From Streptomyces thermolilacinus SPC6 (GTDB lineage Bacteria > Actinomycetota > Actinomycetes > Streptomycetales > Streptomycetaceae): DNA of 64,000 nt. The notes under the pieces are model-generated. The model was not told the DNA's origin, ran no database searches, and saw only the letters and a list, made by a program, of their open reading frames with translations. Positions within the stretch are counted from its first letter, which is position 1, and every line of letters starts with the position of its first letter. Position numbers and translations under genes: made by a program. Shown here one piece after another: positions 17,806-25,827 of the stretch. The stretch covers positions 1,596,384 to 1,660,383 of the forward strand of contig NZ_ASHX02000001.1 of the NCBI RefSeq assembly GCF_000478605.2. Direction: 5' to 3'.

Positions 17806-18621
17806 ATGAGAGAAGAACCCCGCTCGCAGGGGACTGCGGGCGGAGCCGGGTCGGGACCTCCCCAGTTCCCGCCCGGGTGTGCCATCGCGCACCACGCCGG
17901 TGCCTCGTGTGCCGGTGATCCTCACCGATCGGACCGTCGCCCGCCCCATACCCCCCGGGGCGAGCGGCACACCGGTCCTGGCGGCCGTCCCGGAACAACC
18001 CCCCCTGTTCCGGGACGGTCGGCTTTCGTCGTGGCGCTGCTGTCGCTGTGCGCGTTCGCGCTGGTCACCTGGCAGGTGGCGGTACGCGGCCCGCTCACCG
18101 CGCTGGACGAGCGCGCCGGGCGCGCGCTGGCAGGCCGCGGCCCCGCGTGGCTCACCGAACTCGGCGCCGACCTCGGTCACCCGCACGTCGCCCTGCCGGT
18201 GCTGGCCGTCGCGGTGGCGTACGCCGTGTGGCGCGGGCGGCGGCGGGCGGCGCTGTACGCGGGCGCGGCCATGGCGCTCGTACCGGCCCTGGTGGTGCCG
18301 CTGAAGCTGCTGCTGGACCGGCCCGGCCCGTTCACCGACGCGACCGGCTACTACCCGTCCGGGCACACCGCGACGGCGCTGGTGGCGTACGGGGCGGCGG
18401 CGCTGCTGACGCGCCCGCGCGCGCTGGCGCCCGTCGCCGCGGTGCTGACGGCGGCGACGGGCGCGGGGCTGGTCCTGCGCGGCTACCACTGGCCGCTGGA
18501 CGTGGCGGGCAGCCTGCTGCTGTTCGGCGCGGGTTTCGCGGCTCTCACGGGTGTCGCCGGTCCCTCCGGGGTCAGCGCCAGGGGTAGGCGTCGAAGTTGC
18601 GGGAGAACTCCCAGGCGTTGA
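17806..18621 (+). CDS. PAP2-family membrane phosphatase
   Basis: This membrane phosphatase of the PAP2 superfamily probably acts on a lipid phosphate or pyrophosphate such as undecaprenyl-PP or phosphatidate. All three motif blocks are present: KLLLDRPGP, YYPSGHTATAL, and RGYHWPLDVAG, giving the catalytic His and Asp. About five helices are predicted. From ATG 17806 the product has 271 residues, but the first 70 are Pro/Gly-rich with no membrane character and are spanned by a strong hairpin (17985-18018). The in-frame GTG at 18031, just before the first helix, is a serious alternative start (196 residues). The 3' end overlaps the convergent chitinase gene by 50 bases. Confidence 0.8.
   Translation: MREEPRSQGTAGGAGSGPPQFPPGCAIAHHAGASCAGDPHRSDRRPPHTPRGERHTGPGGRPGTTPPVPGRSAFVVALLSLCAFALVTWQVAVRGPLTALDERAGRALAGRGPAWLTELGADLGHPHVALPVLAVAVAYAVWRGRRRAALYAGAAMALVPALVVPLKLLLDRPGPFTDATGYYPSGHTATALVAYGAAALLTRPRALAPVAAVLTAATGAGLVLRGYHWPLDVAGSLLLFGAGFAALTGVAGPSGVSARGRRRSCGRTPRR
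17985..18018 (+). other. 13-base-pair hairpin inside the 5' part of the PAP2 reading frame
   Basis: A perfect inverted repeat (17985-17997 with 18006-18018) with an 8-base C-rich loop is followed by GCTTTCGTC. It looks like a terminator or leader structure. This is one reason to suspect that translation starts downstream at GTG 18031. Confidence 0.55.
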
Positions 18622-20509
18622 AGCGGTCCCAGTTGATGGACCAGGTCATCAGGCCCCGCAGGGCGGGCCAGGTGCCGTGGGGGCGGTAGGTGCCGCAGTC
18701 GGTGTTCCTGGTGAGGCAGTTGAGGGCCTTGTTCACCTCGGCGGGCGGGGTGTGGCCGTTGCCCGCGTTCGGGGATGCGGGCAGGCCGACGGCGACCTGT
18801 TCGGGGCGCAGGGCCGGGAAGAAGCGGCTCGCGTCGCCCGCGACGGGGAAGCCGGTGAGCAGCATGTCGGTCATGGCGATGTGGAAGTCGGCGCTCCCCA
18901 TGTGGTGGTACTGGTTGTCGAGGCCCATGATCGGGCCGGAGTTGTAGTCCTGGACGTGCAGGAGCGTCAGGTCGTCGCGCAGGGCGTGGATGACCGGCAG
19001 GTACGCGCCCGCGCGCGGGTCCTGGCCGCCCCAGGGGCCGGAGCCGTAGAACTGGTAGCCGAGCTGCACGAAGAAGGTCTCGGGCGCCATGGTGAGGACG
19101 AAGTCGTCGCCGTACCTGGCCTTCAGCGTCTTCAGGGCGGAGATCAGGTTGACGATGACCGGGGTCGTGGGGCTGCGGAAGTCGGTGTCGCCCGTGTTGA
19201 GGGAGAGCGAGTGGCCCTCGAAGTCGATGTCGAGGCCGTCGAGCCCGTACTCGTCGATGATCTTCGAGACGGAGGCGACGAACGCGTCGCGGGCGGCGGT
19301 CGTGGCGAGCTGGACCTGTCCGTTCTGGCCGCCGATGGAGATGAGGACCTTCTTGCCCGCGGCCTGCTTGGCCTTGACGGCGGCTTTGAACTCGTCGGGC
19401 GACTCGACGTTCGGGCACTCGGTGCGGGGGCAGAGGGCGAAGCGGATGTCGCCGGAGGTGACGGAGGTCGGCTCGCCGAAGGCCAGGTTGATCACGTCCC
19501 AGGAGTCCGGCACGTCCGCCATGCGGGTGTAGCCGGAACCGTTGGCGAAGCTGGCGTGGAGGTAGCCGACGAGGGCGTGGGCGGGCAGCTGCGGGCCGGG
19601 GCCCGGGGAGCCGCCCCTCGCCGTGCGCGCGGTGACCACCGGGGACTTGGGCGACTCGCCCGCGCTGTTGACGGCGGCGACCTGGAAGCCGTACGAGGTG
19701 TCGGCGGCCAGGCCGGTGACGGTGGCCGACGTGCCGGTGACGCCGAGCGCCTTCACGCCGTCGCGGTAGACGGTGTAGCCGGTCGCGCCGCTGACGGGCC
19801 GCCAGGTGAGCGGCACGCTGGACGAGGTGGGCGTGCCCGCGGTGAGGCCCGTGGGGGCGGCCGGGACGGTGACGGGGTCGCCACCGGGGCCGGTGAGCGA
19901 CAGGTCGTCGGCGTGGTAGGCGGCGGTGCCGTACCAGCCGTGGGTGTAGACGGTGACCGAGGTGGTGGCGGGGCCGGTGCGGAAGGTCGTGGTGAGCTTC
20001 TGCCAGTCGGCGGCGGAGGGTGTCCAGGTGTACGTGTCGGTGGAGCCGGTGCCTGACGCGCCGAGGTACGCGTAGCCGCCGCGCACCCAGCCGCTCAGCG
20101 TGTACGCCGAGTCGGGGCGTACGGCGACGGTCTGGGCGCAGCGGGCGTTGTCGCCGCCCGTCGGCGTGGCCTTCAGGGCGCCGGTGCCGCCGTGCACGGG
20201 TGAGGTGACGGCGGCTCCGCTGCCCGCCGAGCAGGTCCAGCCGTCCAGGGCGGTCTCGAAGCCGCCGTTGCGGAGGAGTTCGGTGTCGGCTGACGTGCCG
20301 GTACCCGCGGTGACGGCCTGGGCGGCGGTGGCGGCGCGTGAGGTGGGGGCCTGGGCGGCGGTGGTGCCGGGCGGGACCTGGGCGGTGGCGGACGGGGCCG
20401 TGAGGTGCGGGCGGGCCTCGGCGGTCTGCGTCGCGGCGACGAGGCCGCCCGCCGCGAGAACGGCCGCCAGTACGGCGGCGAGAGGTCTGGTGCGACGTGC
20501 GCGGTCCAC
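18572..20509 (-). CDS. Secreted GH18 chitinase with carbohydrate-binding and fibronectin III domains
   Basis: The 645-residue secreted enzyme hydrolyses chitin. Order of parts: signal peptide (RTRPLAAVLAAVLAAGGLVA); an Ala/Thr-rich linker; a beta-sandwich carbohydrate-binding module (about residues 72-190, LLRNGGFETALDGWTC); a fibronectin type III domain (about 205-290, APTGLTAGTPTSSSVPLTW); and a GH18 catalytic domain (about 310-645) with SIGG and the catalytic DGLDIDFE. Start GTG 20509 was chosen over the upstream ATG because it follows GGAGG and lies downstream of the promoter at 20552-20580. That promoter carries a DasR-type site, so induction by chitin-derived amino sugars is expected. 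The 3' end overlaps the PAP2 gene tail. Confidence 0.93.
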   Translation of the reverse strand: MDRARRTRPLAAVLAAVLAAGGLVAATQTAEARPHLTAPSATAQVPPGTTAAQAPTSRAATAAQAVTAGTGTSADTELLRNGGFETALDGWTCSAGSGAAVTSPVHGGTGALKATPTGGDNARCAQTVAVRPDSAYTLSGWVRGGYAYLGASGTGSTDTYTWTPSAADWQKLTTTFRTGPATTSVTVYTHGWYGTAAYHADDLSLTGPGGDPVTVPAAPTGLTAGTPTSSSVPLTWRPVSGATGYTVYRDGVKALGVTGTSATVTGLAADTSYGFQVAAVNSAGESPKSPVVTARTARGGSPGPGPQLPAHALVGYLHASFANGSGYTRMADVPDSWDVINLAFGEPTSVTSGDIRFALCPRTECPNVESPDEFKAAVKAKQAAGKKVLISIGGQNGQVQLATTAARDAFVASVSKIIDEYGLDGLDIDFEGHSLSLNTGDTDFRSPTTPVIVNLISALKTLKARYGDDFVLTMAPETFFVQLGYQFYGSGPWGGQDPRAGAYLPVIHALRDDLTLLHVQDYNSGPIMGLDNQYHHMGSADFHIAMTDMLLTGFPVAGDASRFFPALRPEQVAVGLPASPNAGNGHTPPAEVNKALNCLTRNTDCGTYRPHGTWPALRGLMTWSINWDRFNAWEFSRNFDAYPWR

Positions 20510-20551
20510 AACTGCCTCCGGGGGGTGGGTGTTTCGAGGTGCGGCGCGCAC

Positions 20552-20580
20552 AACATGGTCCAGACCAATCCTGTTGTCAA
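20552..20580 (-). promoter_or_regulatory. Chitinase promoter with embedded DasR-type operator
   Basis: Read on the minus strand, TTGACA (20580-20575) is followed after exactly 17 bases by CATGTT (20557-20552), a plausible vegetative promoter. The spacer contains the perfect palindrome TGGTCTGGACCA (20567-20556), matching the core of the Streptomyces DasR-responsive element TGGTCTAGACCA at 11 of 12 bases. Binding there would block RNA polymerase. The stop codon of the upstream gene (20577-20579) lies inside the -35 hexamer. Confidence 0.8.
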
Positions 20581-21065
20581 GGCCTCCGGCCGTCACCGCC
20601 CTCACCCGCGAGGCGCCCCGCCGCCTCGTGCATCGCCAGTTCCAGCAGCACGGGGTCGGTGAGCGTGCCCGTCGCGTCCGGCAGCACCAGCCAGCGCGCC
20701 GCGCCCGAGGTGCGCCCCGGGTGCGGGACGACGATCCAGGTGCCGCTGCCCGCCCCGCGCACCCCCGTACCGACCCAGCGGGCCGCCGTGCCGGCCGGGA
20801 CGAAGAAGCCCATCCGCTCGTCGCCGAAGTCGCACAGGACCGGGCCGGGCCGGGTGACGAGCCGCTGGAGCACGTCCAGCGTCGGGTAGCCCAGCCACGC
20901 CGGGATGATGAGCACGTCCCAGCGGCGCCCGGCGGGCAGCAGCGCGACGCCCTTCGGGTCGCGCTCCCACTCCCAGCGGCAGGCGTCGGGGTCGGGCGCC
21001 ACCGAGGCCAGCCACTCCACCACCGCCCTGGCCCCGGATCTCCCCGGAGTCCCCGTACCCGTCAT
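20577..21065 (-). CDS. Conserved actinobacterial hypothetical protein
   Basis: This is a 162-residue soluble protein. Recognisable stretches are ARAVVEWLASVAPDPDACRW, EWERDPKGVALLPAGRRWDV, GFFVPAGTAARWVGTG and GTWIVVPHPGRTSGAARWLV. The spacing resembles a group of small Streptomyces proteins distantly related to the N-terminal half of primase/polymerase-like domains. That relation is from memory of sequence patterns, and no catalytic motif is seen. The ATG at 21065 follows directly on the homologous region, whereas the open frame upstream is low complexity. The gene precedes the chitinase on the same strand, and its stop is inside the chitinase promoter. Function unknown. Confidence 0.7.
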   Translation of the reverse strand: MTGTGTPGRSGARAVVEWLASVAPDPDACRWEWERDPKGVALLPAGRRWDVLIIPAWLGYPTLDVLQRLVTRPGPVLCDFGDERMGFFVPAGTAARWVGTGVRGAGSGTWIVVPHPGRTSGAARWLVLPDATGTLTDPVLLELAMHEAAGRLAGEGGDGRRP

Positions 21066-21206
21066 GTGCCACAGCCTCCATGTCCGTGTGTGACTGCCCT
21101 GTTCGGCAGTGCCTTCACACGGGAGAGGCGGAAGCGGAAGGATCATTACGGGGGTTCGCCGGACACGAAGGAGCGAACCGGCGCGCGGGGCGCCCGGCCA
21201 GACACG

Positions 21207-21247
21207 CCCCCGGCGCGTGAACCCGTGCGCACCCCCGGCGCGTGAAC
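21207..21247. repeat. 16-base direct repeat in an intergenic gap
   Basis: CCCCCGGCGCGTGAAC occurs at 21207-21222 and 21232-21247, with a partial third copy at 21253-21262. It lies in the 229-base gap between the FAD oxidoreductase stop and the hypothetical gene start. The meaning is unclear. Confidence 0.55.
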
Positions 21248-21294
21248 ACACACCCCGGCGCGCGCGGACAGCGCACGCCCCGGTACGAGCCCTC

Positions 21295-22713
21295 CTAGCT
21301 GTCGAACCCGAGCCCCAGCCGGTCCAGGGCGCGCAGCCACAGGTTGCGGCGGCCGCCGGTGGCGTCGGCGCGGGCCAGGGACCACTTGGTCACCCCGATG
21401 CCCGCCCAGGCGAACGGCTCCGGCGGGAACGGCAGCGGCTTCCTGCGGACCATCTCCAGTTCCGTGCGCTCGGTCCGCTCCCCCGCCAGCAGGTCCAGCA
21501 TCACCTGCGCGCCGAACCGGGAGGCGCCCACACCCAGCCCGGTGTACCCGGCGGCGTACGCGACCCTGCCCCGGTGCGCCGTGCCGAAGAAGGGGGAGAA
21601 GCGGGAGCAGGTGTCGATGGCGCCGCCCCAGGCGTGGGTGAACCGCACGCCCTCCAGCTGCGGGAAGCAGCGGAGGAAGTGCTCGGCGAGGGTCAGATAC
21701 GTCTCGGGGCGCTGCTCCAGTTCGGCGCGGACCCGCCCGCCGAACGGGTAGATCGCGTCGTAGCCGCCCCACAGGATGCGGTTGTCGGTGCTGAGCCGGA
21801 AGTAGTGGAACTGGTTGGCGCTGTCGCCGAGGCCCTGGCGGTTCTCCCAGCCGATGGCGGCGAGCCGGCCGGGGCTGAGCGGCTCGGTCATCAGGGCGTA
21901 GTCGTAGACGGGGACGGTGTAGGGGCGGGCGCGCCGTACGAGGGACGGGAAGACGTTGGTGCCGAGGGCGACCCGGCGGGCGAGGACGCGGCCGTACGGG
22001 GTGCGGACGGCCATGGCGGCGCCGGACGCGGTGAGGCCGAGGCCGGGGGTGTTCTCGTACATCCTGACCCCCGCGTCGAGGCAGGCGCGCTTGAGGCCCC
22101 AGGCGAGCTTCGCGGGGTGGAGGAGGGCGACGCCGCGCCGGTCCCAGAGGCCGCCGAGGAAGGTCGGCGAGTCGACCTGGGCGCGGACGGCGTCCCGGTC
22201 GAGGAGTTCCAGCCCGTCGTCGAGGCCGAGGCGGCGGGCCTCCTCGTACAGGCCGCGCAGTTCGGTGAGCTGGTGGGGTGCGGTGGCGACGTCGATCTCG
22301 CCGGTGCGCTCGAAGTCGCAGTCGATGCCGTACGCGGTGACGGCCCGCTCGATCGCGTCGAGGTTGCGCGCGCCTAGCTCCTGGAGCCTGGGCAGTTCGG
22401 CGGGCCAGCGGGCGAGGCCGTTGCCGAGGCCGTGGGTGAGGGAGGCGGCGCAGAAGCCGCCGTTGCGGCCGGAGGCGGCCCAGCCCGCCTCCCGGCCCTC
22501 GATGAGCACGACGTCCCGCCGCGGGTCGCGCTCCTTGGCGAGGAGGGCGGTCCACAGCCCGCTGTAGCCGCCGCCGACGACGAGGAGGTCGCAGTGCTCG
22601 GTGGCGGCGAGGGCGGGCCGGGCGGCGGGCCTGCCGGGGTCTTCCAGCCAGAAAGGGACGGGCTGGGCGTCGGTCAGTGATTGTGCAGCGGTACGCATGG
22701 CGGCTGGGGCCAT
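21295..22713 (-). CDS. FAD-dependent amine oxidase-like protein (DAO/PuuB family)
   Basis: This 472-residue flavoprotein belongs to the D-amino-acid-oxidase-like group that includes gamma-glutamylputrescine oxidase. The dinucleotide fold LLVVGGGYSGLWTALLAKE appears at about residues 40-60, followed by AASGRNGGF. Substrate-side segments are NQFHYFRLSTDNRILWGGYD and THAWGGAIDTCSRFSPFFG, and the second FAD contact is YAAGYTGLGVGASRFGAQ. It is the last gene of the pot-type polyamine transporter operon, 20 bases behind the second permease gene, which supports amine oxidation as its role. Start ATG 22713 was chosen for the upstream GGAAG; ATG 22698 is possible. The true substrate is inferred from context. 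Confidence 0.85.
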   Translation of the reverse strand: MAPAAMRTAAQSLTDAQPVPFWLEDPGRPAARPALAATEHCDLLVVGGGYSGLWTALLAKERDPRRDVVLIEGREAGWAASGRNGGFCAASLTHGLGNGLARWPAELPRLQELGARNLDAIERAVTAYGIDCDFERTGEIDVATAPHQLTELRGLYEEARRLGLDDGLELLDRDAVRAQVDSPTFLGGLWDRRGVALLHPAKLAWGLKRACLDAGVRMYENTPGLGLTASGAAMAVRTPYGRVLARRVALGTNVFPSLVRRARPYTVPVYDYALMTEPLSPGRLAAIGWENRQGLGDSANQFHYFRLSTDNRILWGGYDAIYPFGGRVRAELEQRPETYLTLAEHFLRCFPQLEGVRFTHAWGGAIDTCSRFSPFFGTAHRGRVAYAAGYTGLGVGASRFGAQVMLDLLAGERTERTELEMVRRKPLPFPPEPFAWAGIGVTKWSLARADATGGRRNLWLRALDRLGLGFDS

Positions 22714-22733
22714 GGCTTCCAACTCCCTCGGTT

Positions 22734-23543
22734 CTAGGGGCGTCTGTCCGTTCGTTGGCGCCGGGCGGCGAGGAGCTGTCCGGCGACGACGGCCAGGACG
22801 GCGAGGACGAACATCGCGGTGCCGACGACGTTGATCTGTACGGGGGTGCCGCGCTGGGCGGAGCCCCAGACGAACATGGGGAAGGTGACGGTCGATCCGG
22901 CGTTGAAGTTGGTGATGATGAAGTCGTCGAACGACAGCGCGAAGGCGAGCAGGGCGCCCGCCGCGATGCCCGGCGCCGCGATGGGCAGCGTGACCCGCAG
23001 GAAGGTCTGCGCGGGCCCGGCGTAGAGGTCCCGGGCGGCCTCCTCCAGGCGCGGGTCCATGGACAGCACGCGCGCCTTGACGGCGACGACGACGAAGCTC
23101 AGGCAGAACATGACGTGGGCGATGAGGACCGTCCAGAAGCCCAGCTCGGCGCCCATGTTGAGGAAGAGCGTGAGCAGCGAGGCCGCCATCACGACCTCCG
23201 GCATGGACAGCGGCAGGAAGATCAACGCGTTGACCGCGCCGCGCGCCCGGAAGCGGTAGCGGACCAGCGCGAAGGCGATCATCGTGCCGAGCACGGTCGC
23301 GCCGAGCGTGGCCCACGCGGCGAGCTGGAGCGACAGGCCGAGCGCGCCGCACAGGTCGGGGACGCCGCAGGGGTCCTTCCAGGCGTCGAGCGAGAACCGC
23401 TGCCAGGTGTAGTTGAAGCGGCCCTTGGGCTCGTTGAACGAGAAGACGAGCACGACGACGTTGGGCAGGATGAGGTACGCGAGCGTGAGCAGGCCCGCGA
23501 GGACGACGAGGTGGCGCCGTATCCAGCGCAGCAGACGCGGCAT
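22734..23543 (-). CDS. potC: Polyamine ABC transporter permease (PotC-like)
   Basis: This 269-residue inner-membrane permease has about six helices. The conserved cytoplasmic coupling loop EEAARDLYAGPAQTFLRVTL, followed by PIAAPGI, is the EAA motif that docks to the ATPase. It pairs with the PotB-like permease to form the channel for spermidine, putrescine or a related compound. Its start overlaps the potB stop by one base (TGATG), so the two are translated together. The downstream neighbour is the FAD oxidase gene, 20 bases away. Assignment to polyamines rather than, for example, iron rests on the PotC-like order of genes and the family look. Confidence 0.88.
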   Translation of the reverse strand: MPRLLRWIRRHLVVLAGLLTLAYLILPNVVVLVFSFNEPKGRFNYTWQRFSLDAWKDPCGVPDLCGALGLSLQLAAWATLGATVLGTMIAFALVRYRFRARGAVNALIFLPLSMPEVVMAASLLTLFLNMGAELGFWTVLIAHVMFCLSFVVVAVKARVLSMDPRLEEAARDLYAGPAQTFLRVTLPIAAPGIAAGALLAFALSFDDFIITNFNAGSTVTFPMFVWGSAQRGTPVQINVVGTAMFVLAVLAVVAGQLLAARRQRTDRRP

Positions 23544-24481
23544 CAGACCAGGTCCTCCGTTCCGGCGCGGCGGATGTAGACGGTGACCATGATCAGCACG
23601 ATGGCCATCAGGAGGAACGACAGCGCGGCCGCCGTCGGGTAGTCGAGGACCCGCAGGAACTGGCCCTGGATGACGTTTCCGATCATCTTCGTGTCGGTCG
23701 ATCCGAGGAGTTCGGCGTTGACGTAGTCGCCGCTCGCGGGGATGAAGGTGAGCAGCGTGCCGGAGACGACCCCCGGCATGGACAGCGGGAGGGTCACCTT
23801 GCGGAAGGTGGTGGCGGGCGAGGCGTAGAGGTCCCTGGCCGCCTCGTGGAGCCGCCCGTCGATCCGCTCCAGCGAGGTGTAGAGCGGCAGGATCATGAAC
23901 GGCAGGAAGTTGTACGTCAGTCCGCAGACGACCGCGAGCGGCGTGGCCAGCACCCGGTCGCCCTCGGTCCAGCCGAGCCTGCTGGTGACGTCGAGGACGT
24001 GCAGGGCGTCGAGGGCGCCGACGACGGCGCCGCCGTCCGCGAGGATCGTCTTCCAGGCCAGCGTCCGGATGAGGAAGCTGGTGAAGAACGGCGCGATGAC
24101 GAGCACGAGCAGGACATGCCGCCACCGCCCGGCGCGGAAGGCGATGAGGTACGCGAGCGGGTAGCCGAGCAGCAGGCACAGCAGGGTGGCGGTCCCGGCG
24201 TACAGCAGCGACTTCACGAACTGCGGGTGGTACTCGCGCAGGGCGTCCCAGTACGTCGGGAAGTGCCAGGTGACGCGGAAGCCCTGCTCCAGCGAGCCGG
24301 TCTGCACGGACGTGGACGCCTGGTAGACCAGCGGCAGCAGGAAGAAGACCAGCAGCCACAGCACGCCGGGCAGCAGCAGCCAGTACGGGACGAGCCGCCC
24401 GCGCGCGGAACGGCGCCGCGCGGCGGGCACGGCGGGGCCGGGCGGCCCGGCGGCGGGCGGGGTGTCGGTGGCGGTCGTCAC
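23543..24481 (-). CDS. potB: Polyamine ABC transporter permease (PotB-like)
   Basis: This 312-residue permease has an Ala/Pro-rich cytoplasmic N-tail and about six helices (first: YWLLLPGVLWLLVFFLLPLV). The EAA-type loop reads HEAARDLYASPATTFRKVTL. GTG 24481 overlaps the potA stop as GTGA, giving coupled translation, and the potB stop overlaps the potC start. It forms the membrane channel together with PotC. Its sequence and context fit PotB of spermidine/putrescine uptake systems. Confidence 0.9.
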   Translation of the reverse strand: MTTATDTPPAAGPPGPAVPAARRRSARGRLVPYWLLLPGVLWLLVFFLLPLVYQASTSVQTGSLEQGFRVTWHFPTYWDALREYHPQFVKSLLYAGTATLLCLLLGYPLAYLIAFRAGRWRHVLLVLVIAPFFTSFLIRTLAWKTILADGGAVVGALDALHVLDVTSRLGWTEGDRVLATPLAVVCGLTYNFLPFMILPLYTSLERIDGRLHEAARDLYASPATTFRKVTLPLSMPGVVSGTLLTFIPASGDYVNAELLGSTDTKMIGNVIQGQFLRVLDYPTAAALSFLLMAIVLIMVTVYIRRAGTEDLV

Positions 24482-25629
24482 GCGGCGTCCTCCACCGTCT
24501 CGACCCCGGCCTCCGCGTCCTGCGCGGCGTCGAGGCCGAAGGTGTGGGCGGGGTTCCAGTGGAGGACGACCTCCGCGCCGGGGACGAGGCGCCCGTCGCG
24601 TTCGATGTTCTGCTCGTACACCTTCAGGCCGCTGCCCGCGGGGCCGTCGACGGTGTACTCGGTGGACACGCCGATGAAGGACGTGTCGGCGATACGGCCG
24701 GTGACCCGGTTGCGGCCGGAGGGGATCGCGTCCGCGTCGTCGGCGTGCGCGAGCGTGATCTTCTCCGGGCGGATGCCGACGAGGAGCCGTTCCCCGGCGC
24801 GGGCGGGGGTGGCGCAGCGGTCGGCGGGCAGCCGCAGCGGGCCGCCGCCCGCGGTGACGACGACCTCGGTGCCCGCCTCGGCGACCTGGGCCTCGATGAG
24901 GTTGGAGGTGCCGAGGAAGTTGGCGACGAAGGTGGTGCGCGGGTTGTCGTACAGGTCGGCGGGGGCGCCCAGCTGCTCGACGCGGCCCGCGTTCATCACG
25001 GCGACCGTGTCGGCCATGGTCATGGCCTCCTCCTGGTCGTGGGTGACGTGCACGAAGGTGATGCCGACCTCGGTCTGGATGCGTTTGAGCTCCAGTTGCA
25101 TCTGGCGGCGCAGCTTCAGGTCGAGCGCGCCGAGCGGCTCGTCCAGGAGCAGGACGCGCGGGTGGTTGATGAGGGCGCGGGCGACGGCGACGCGCTGCTG
25201 CTGGCCGCCGGAGAGCTGGTGGGGGCGGTGCCGGGCCTTGTCGCCGAGCTGGACGAGGCCGAGCATCTCGTCCACCTGGCGCTTGACGGACTTGACGCCG
25301 CGCCGCCGCAGGCCGAAGGCGACGTTCTCGAACACGTCGAGGTGCGGGAAGAGGGCGTACGACTGGAAGACGGTGTTCACCGGCCTCTTGTGCGGGGGCA
25401 GCCCGGTGACGTCGCGGTCGCCGAGCAGGACGGTGCCGGTGGTGGGCTCCTCCAGTCCGGCGATCATGCGCAGGGTGGTGGTCTTGCCGCAGCCGGAGGC
25501 GCCGAGGAGGGCGAAGAAGGAGCCCTCGGGGACGGTCAGGTCGAGCGGGTGGACGGCGGTGAAGGAGCCGTAGGTCTTGCTGATACCGGAGAGGCGGACG
25601 TCGCCGCCGGTGTGGGTCTCGGTCGTCAT
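24478..25629 (-). CDS. potA: Polyamine ABC transporter ATP-binding protein (PotA-like)
   Basis: This 383-residue ATPase energises the PotBC permease. Motifs are all intact: Walker A GASGCGKTT, Q-loop TVFQSYALFPHLDV, signature QLSGGQQQRVAVARAL, Walker B VLLLDEPLGALD and H-loop FVHVTHDQEEAM. A C-terminal TOBE domain (about residues 250-370) covers VGIRPEKITLAHAD. Start ATG 25629. A 198-base gap with a heptamer repeat separates it from potD, while potB overlaps its stop. The intact motifs contrast with the two abnormal ABC ATPases elsewhere in this window. Confidence 0.93.
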   Translation of the reverse strand: MTTETHTGGDVRLSGISKTYGSFTAVHPLDLTVPEGSFFALLGASGCGKTTTLRMIAGLEEPTTGTVLLGDRDVTGLPPHKRPVNTVFQSYALFPHLDVFENVAFGLRRRGVKSVKRQVDEMLGLVQLGDKARHRPHQLSGGQQQRVAVARALINHPRVLLLDEPLGALDLKLRRQMQLELKRIQTEVGITFVHVTHDQEEAMTMADTVAVMNAGRVEQLGAPADLYDNPRTTFVANFLGTSNLIEAQVAEAGTEVVVTAGGGPLRLPADRCATPARAGERLLVGIRPEKITLAHADDADAIPSGRNRVTGRIADTSFIGVSTEYTVDGPAGSGLKVYEQNIERDGRLVPGAEVVLHWNPAHTFGLDAAQDAEAGVETVEDAA

Positions 25630-25733
25630 GGGTGGGTCCAGGGGTCGAGGTCTCGGGGGGAGGGACGATGGCGCGCGCGGAGGCGCGGGAGGTGCGGTGG
25701 CGCGGGTGGGGCGCCGTCGCGGGCGACGCGGAA

Positions 25734-25796
25734 CGGGCAGCGGGCAGCGGGCAGCGGGCAGCGGGCAGCGGGCAGCGGGCAGCGGGCAGCGGGCAG
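25734..25796. repeat. Nine-copy heptanucleotide tandem repeat between potD and potA
   Basis: The unit CGGGCAG is repeated nine times without error at 25734-25796. It lies in the untranslated gap between potD (stop 25828) and potA (start 25629), inside the expected pot transcript. Such perfect short repeats change copy number by slippage. Copy number could affect the potD/potA expression ratio or RNA folding. Confidence 0.9.
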
Positions 25797-25827
25797 AAGG
25801 TAGCGGGACGGGCGTGCCGCGCCCCGC

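Noticed and set aside
20100-20605. ATG at 20605 as the chitinase start
   Set aside because: It lies upstream of the promoter elements; GTG 20509 has a good ribosome binding site and starts directly at the signal peptide.
25734-25796. Tandem heptamer as a possible CRISPR array
   Set aside because: There are no spacers and no cas genes; the repeat is contiguous with period 7.
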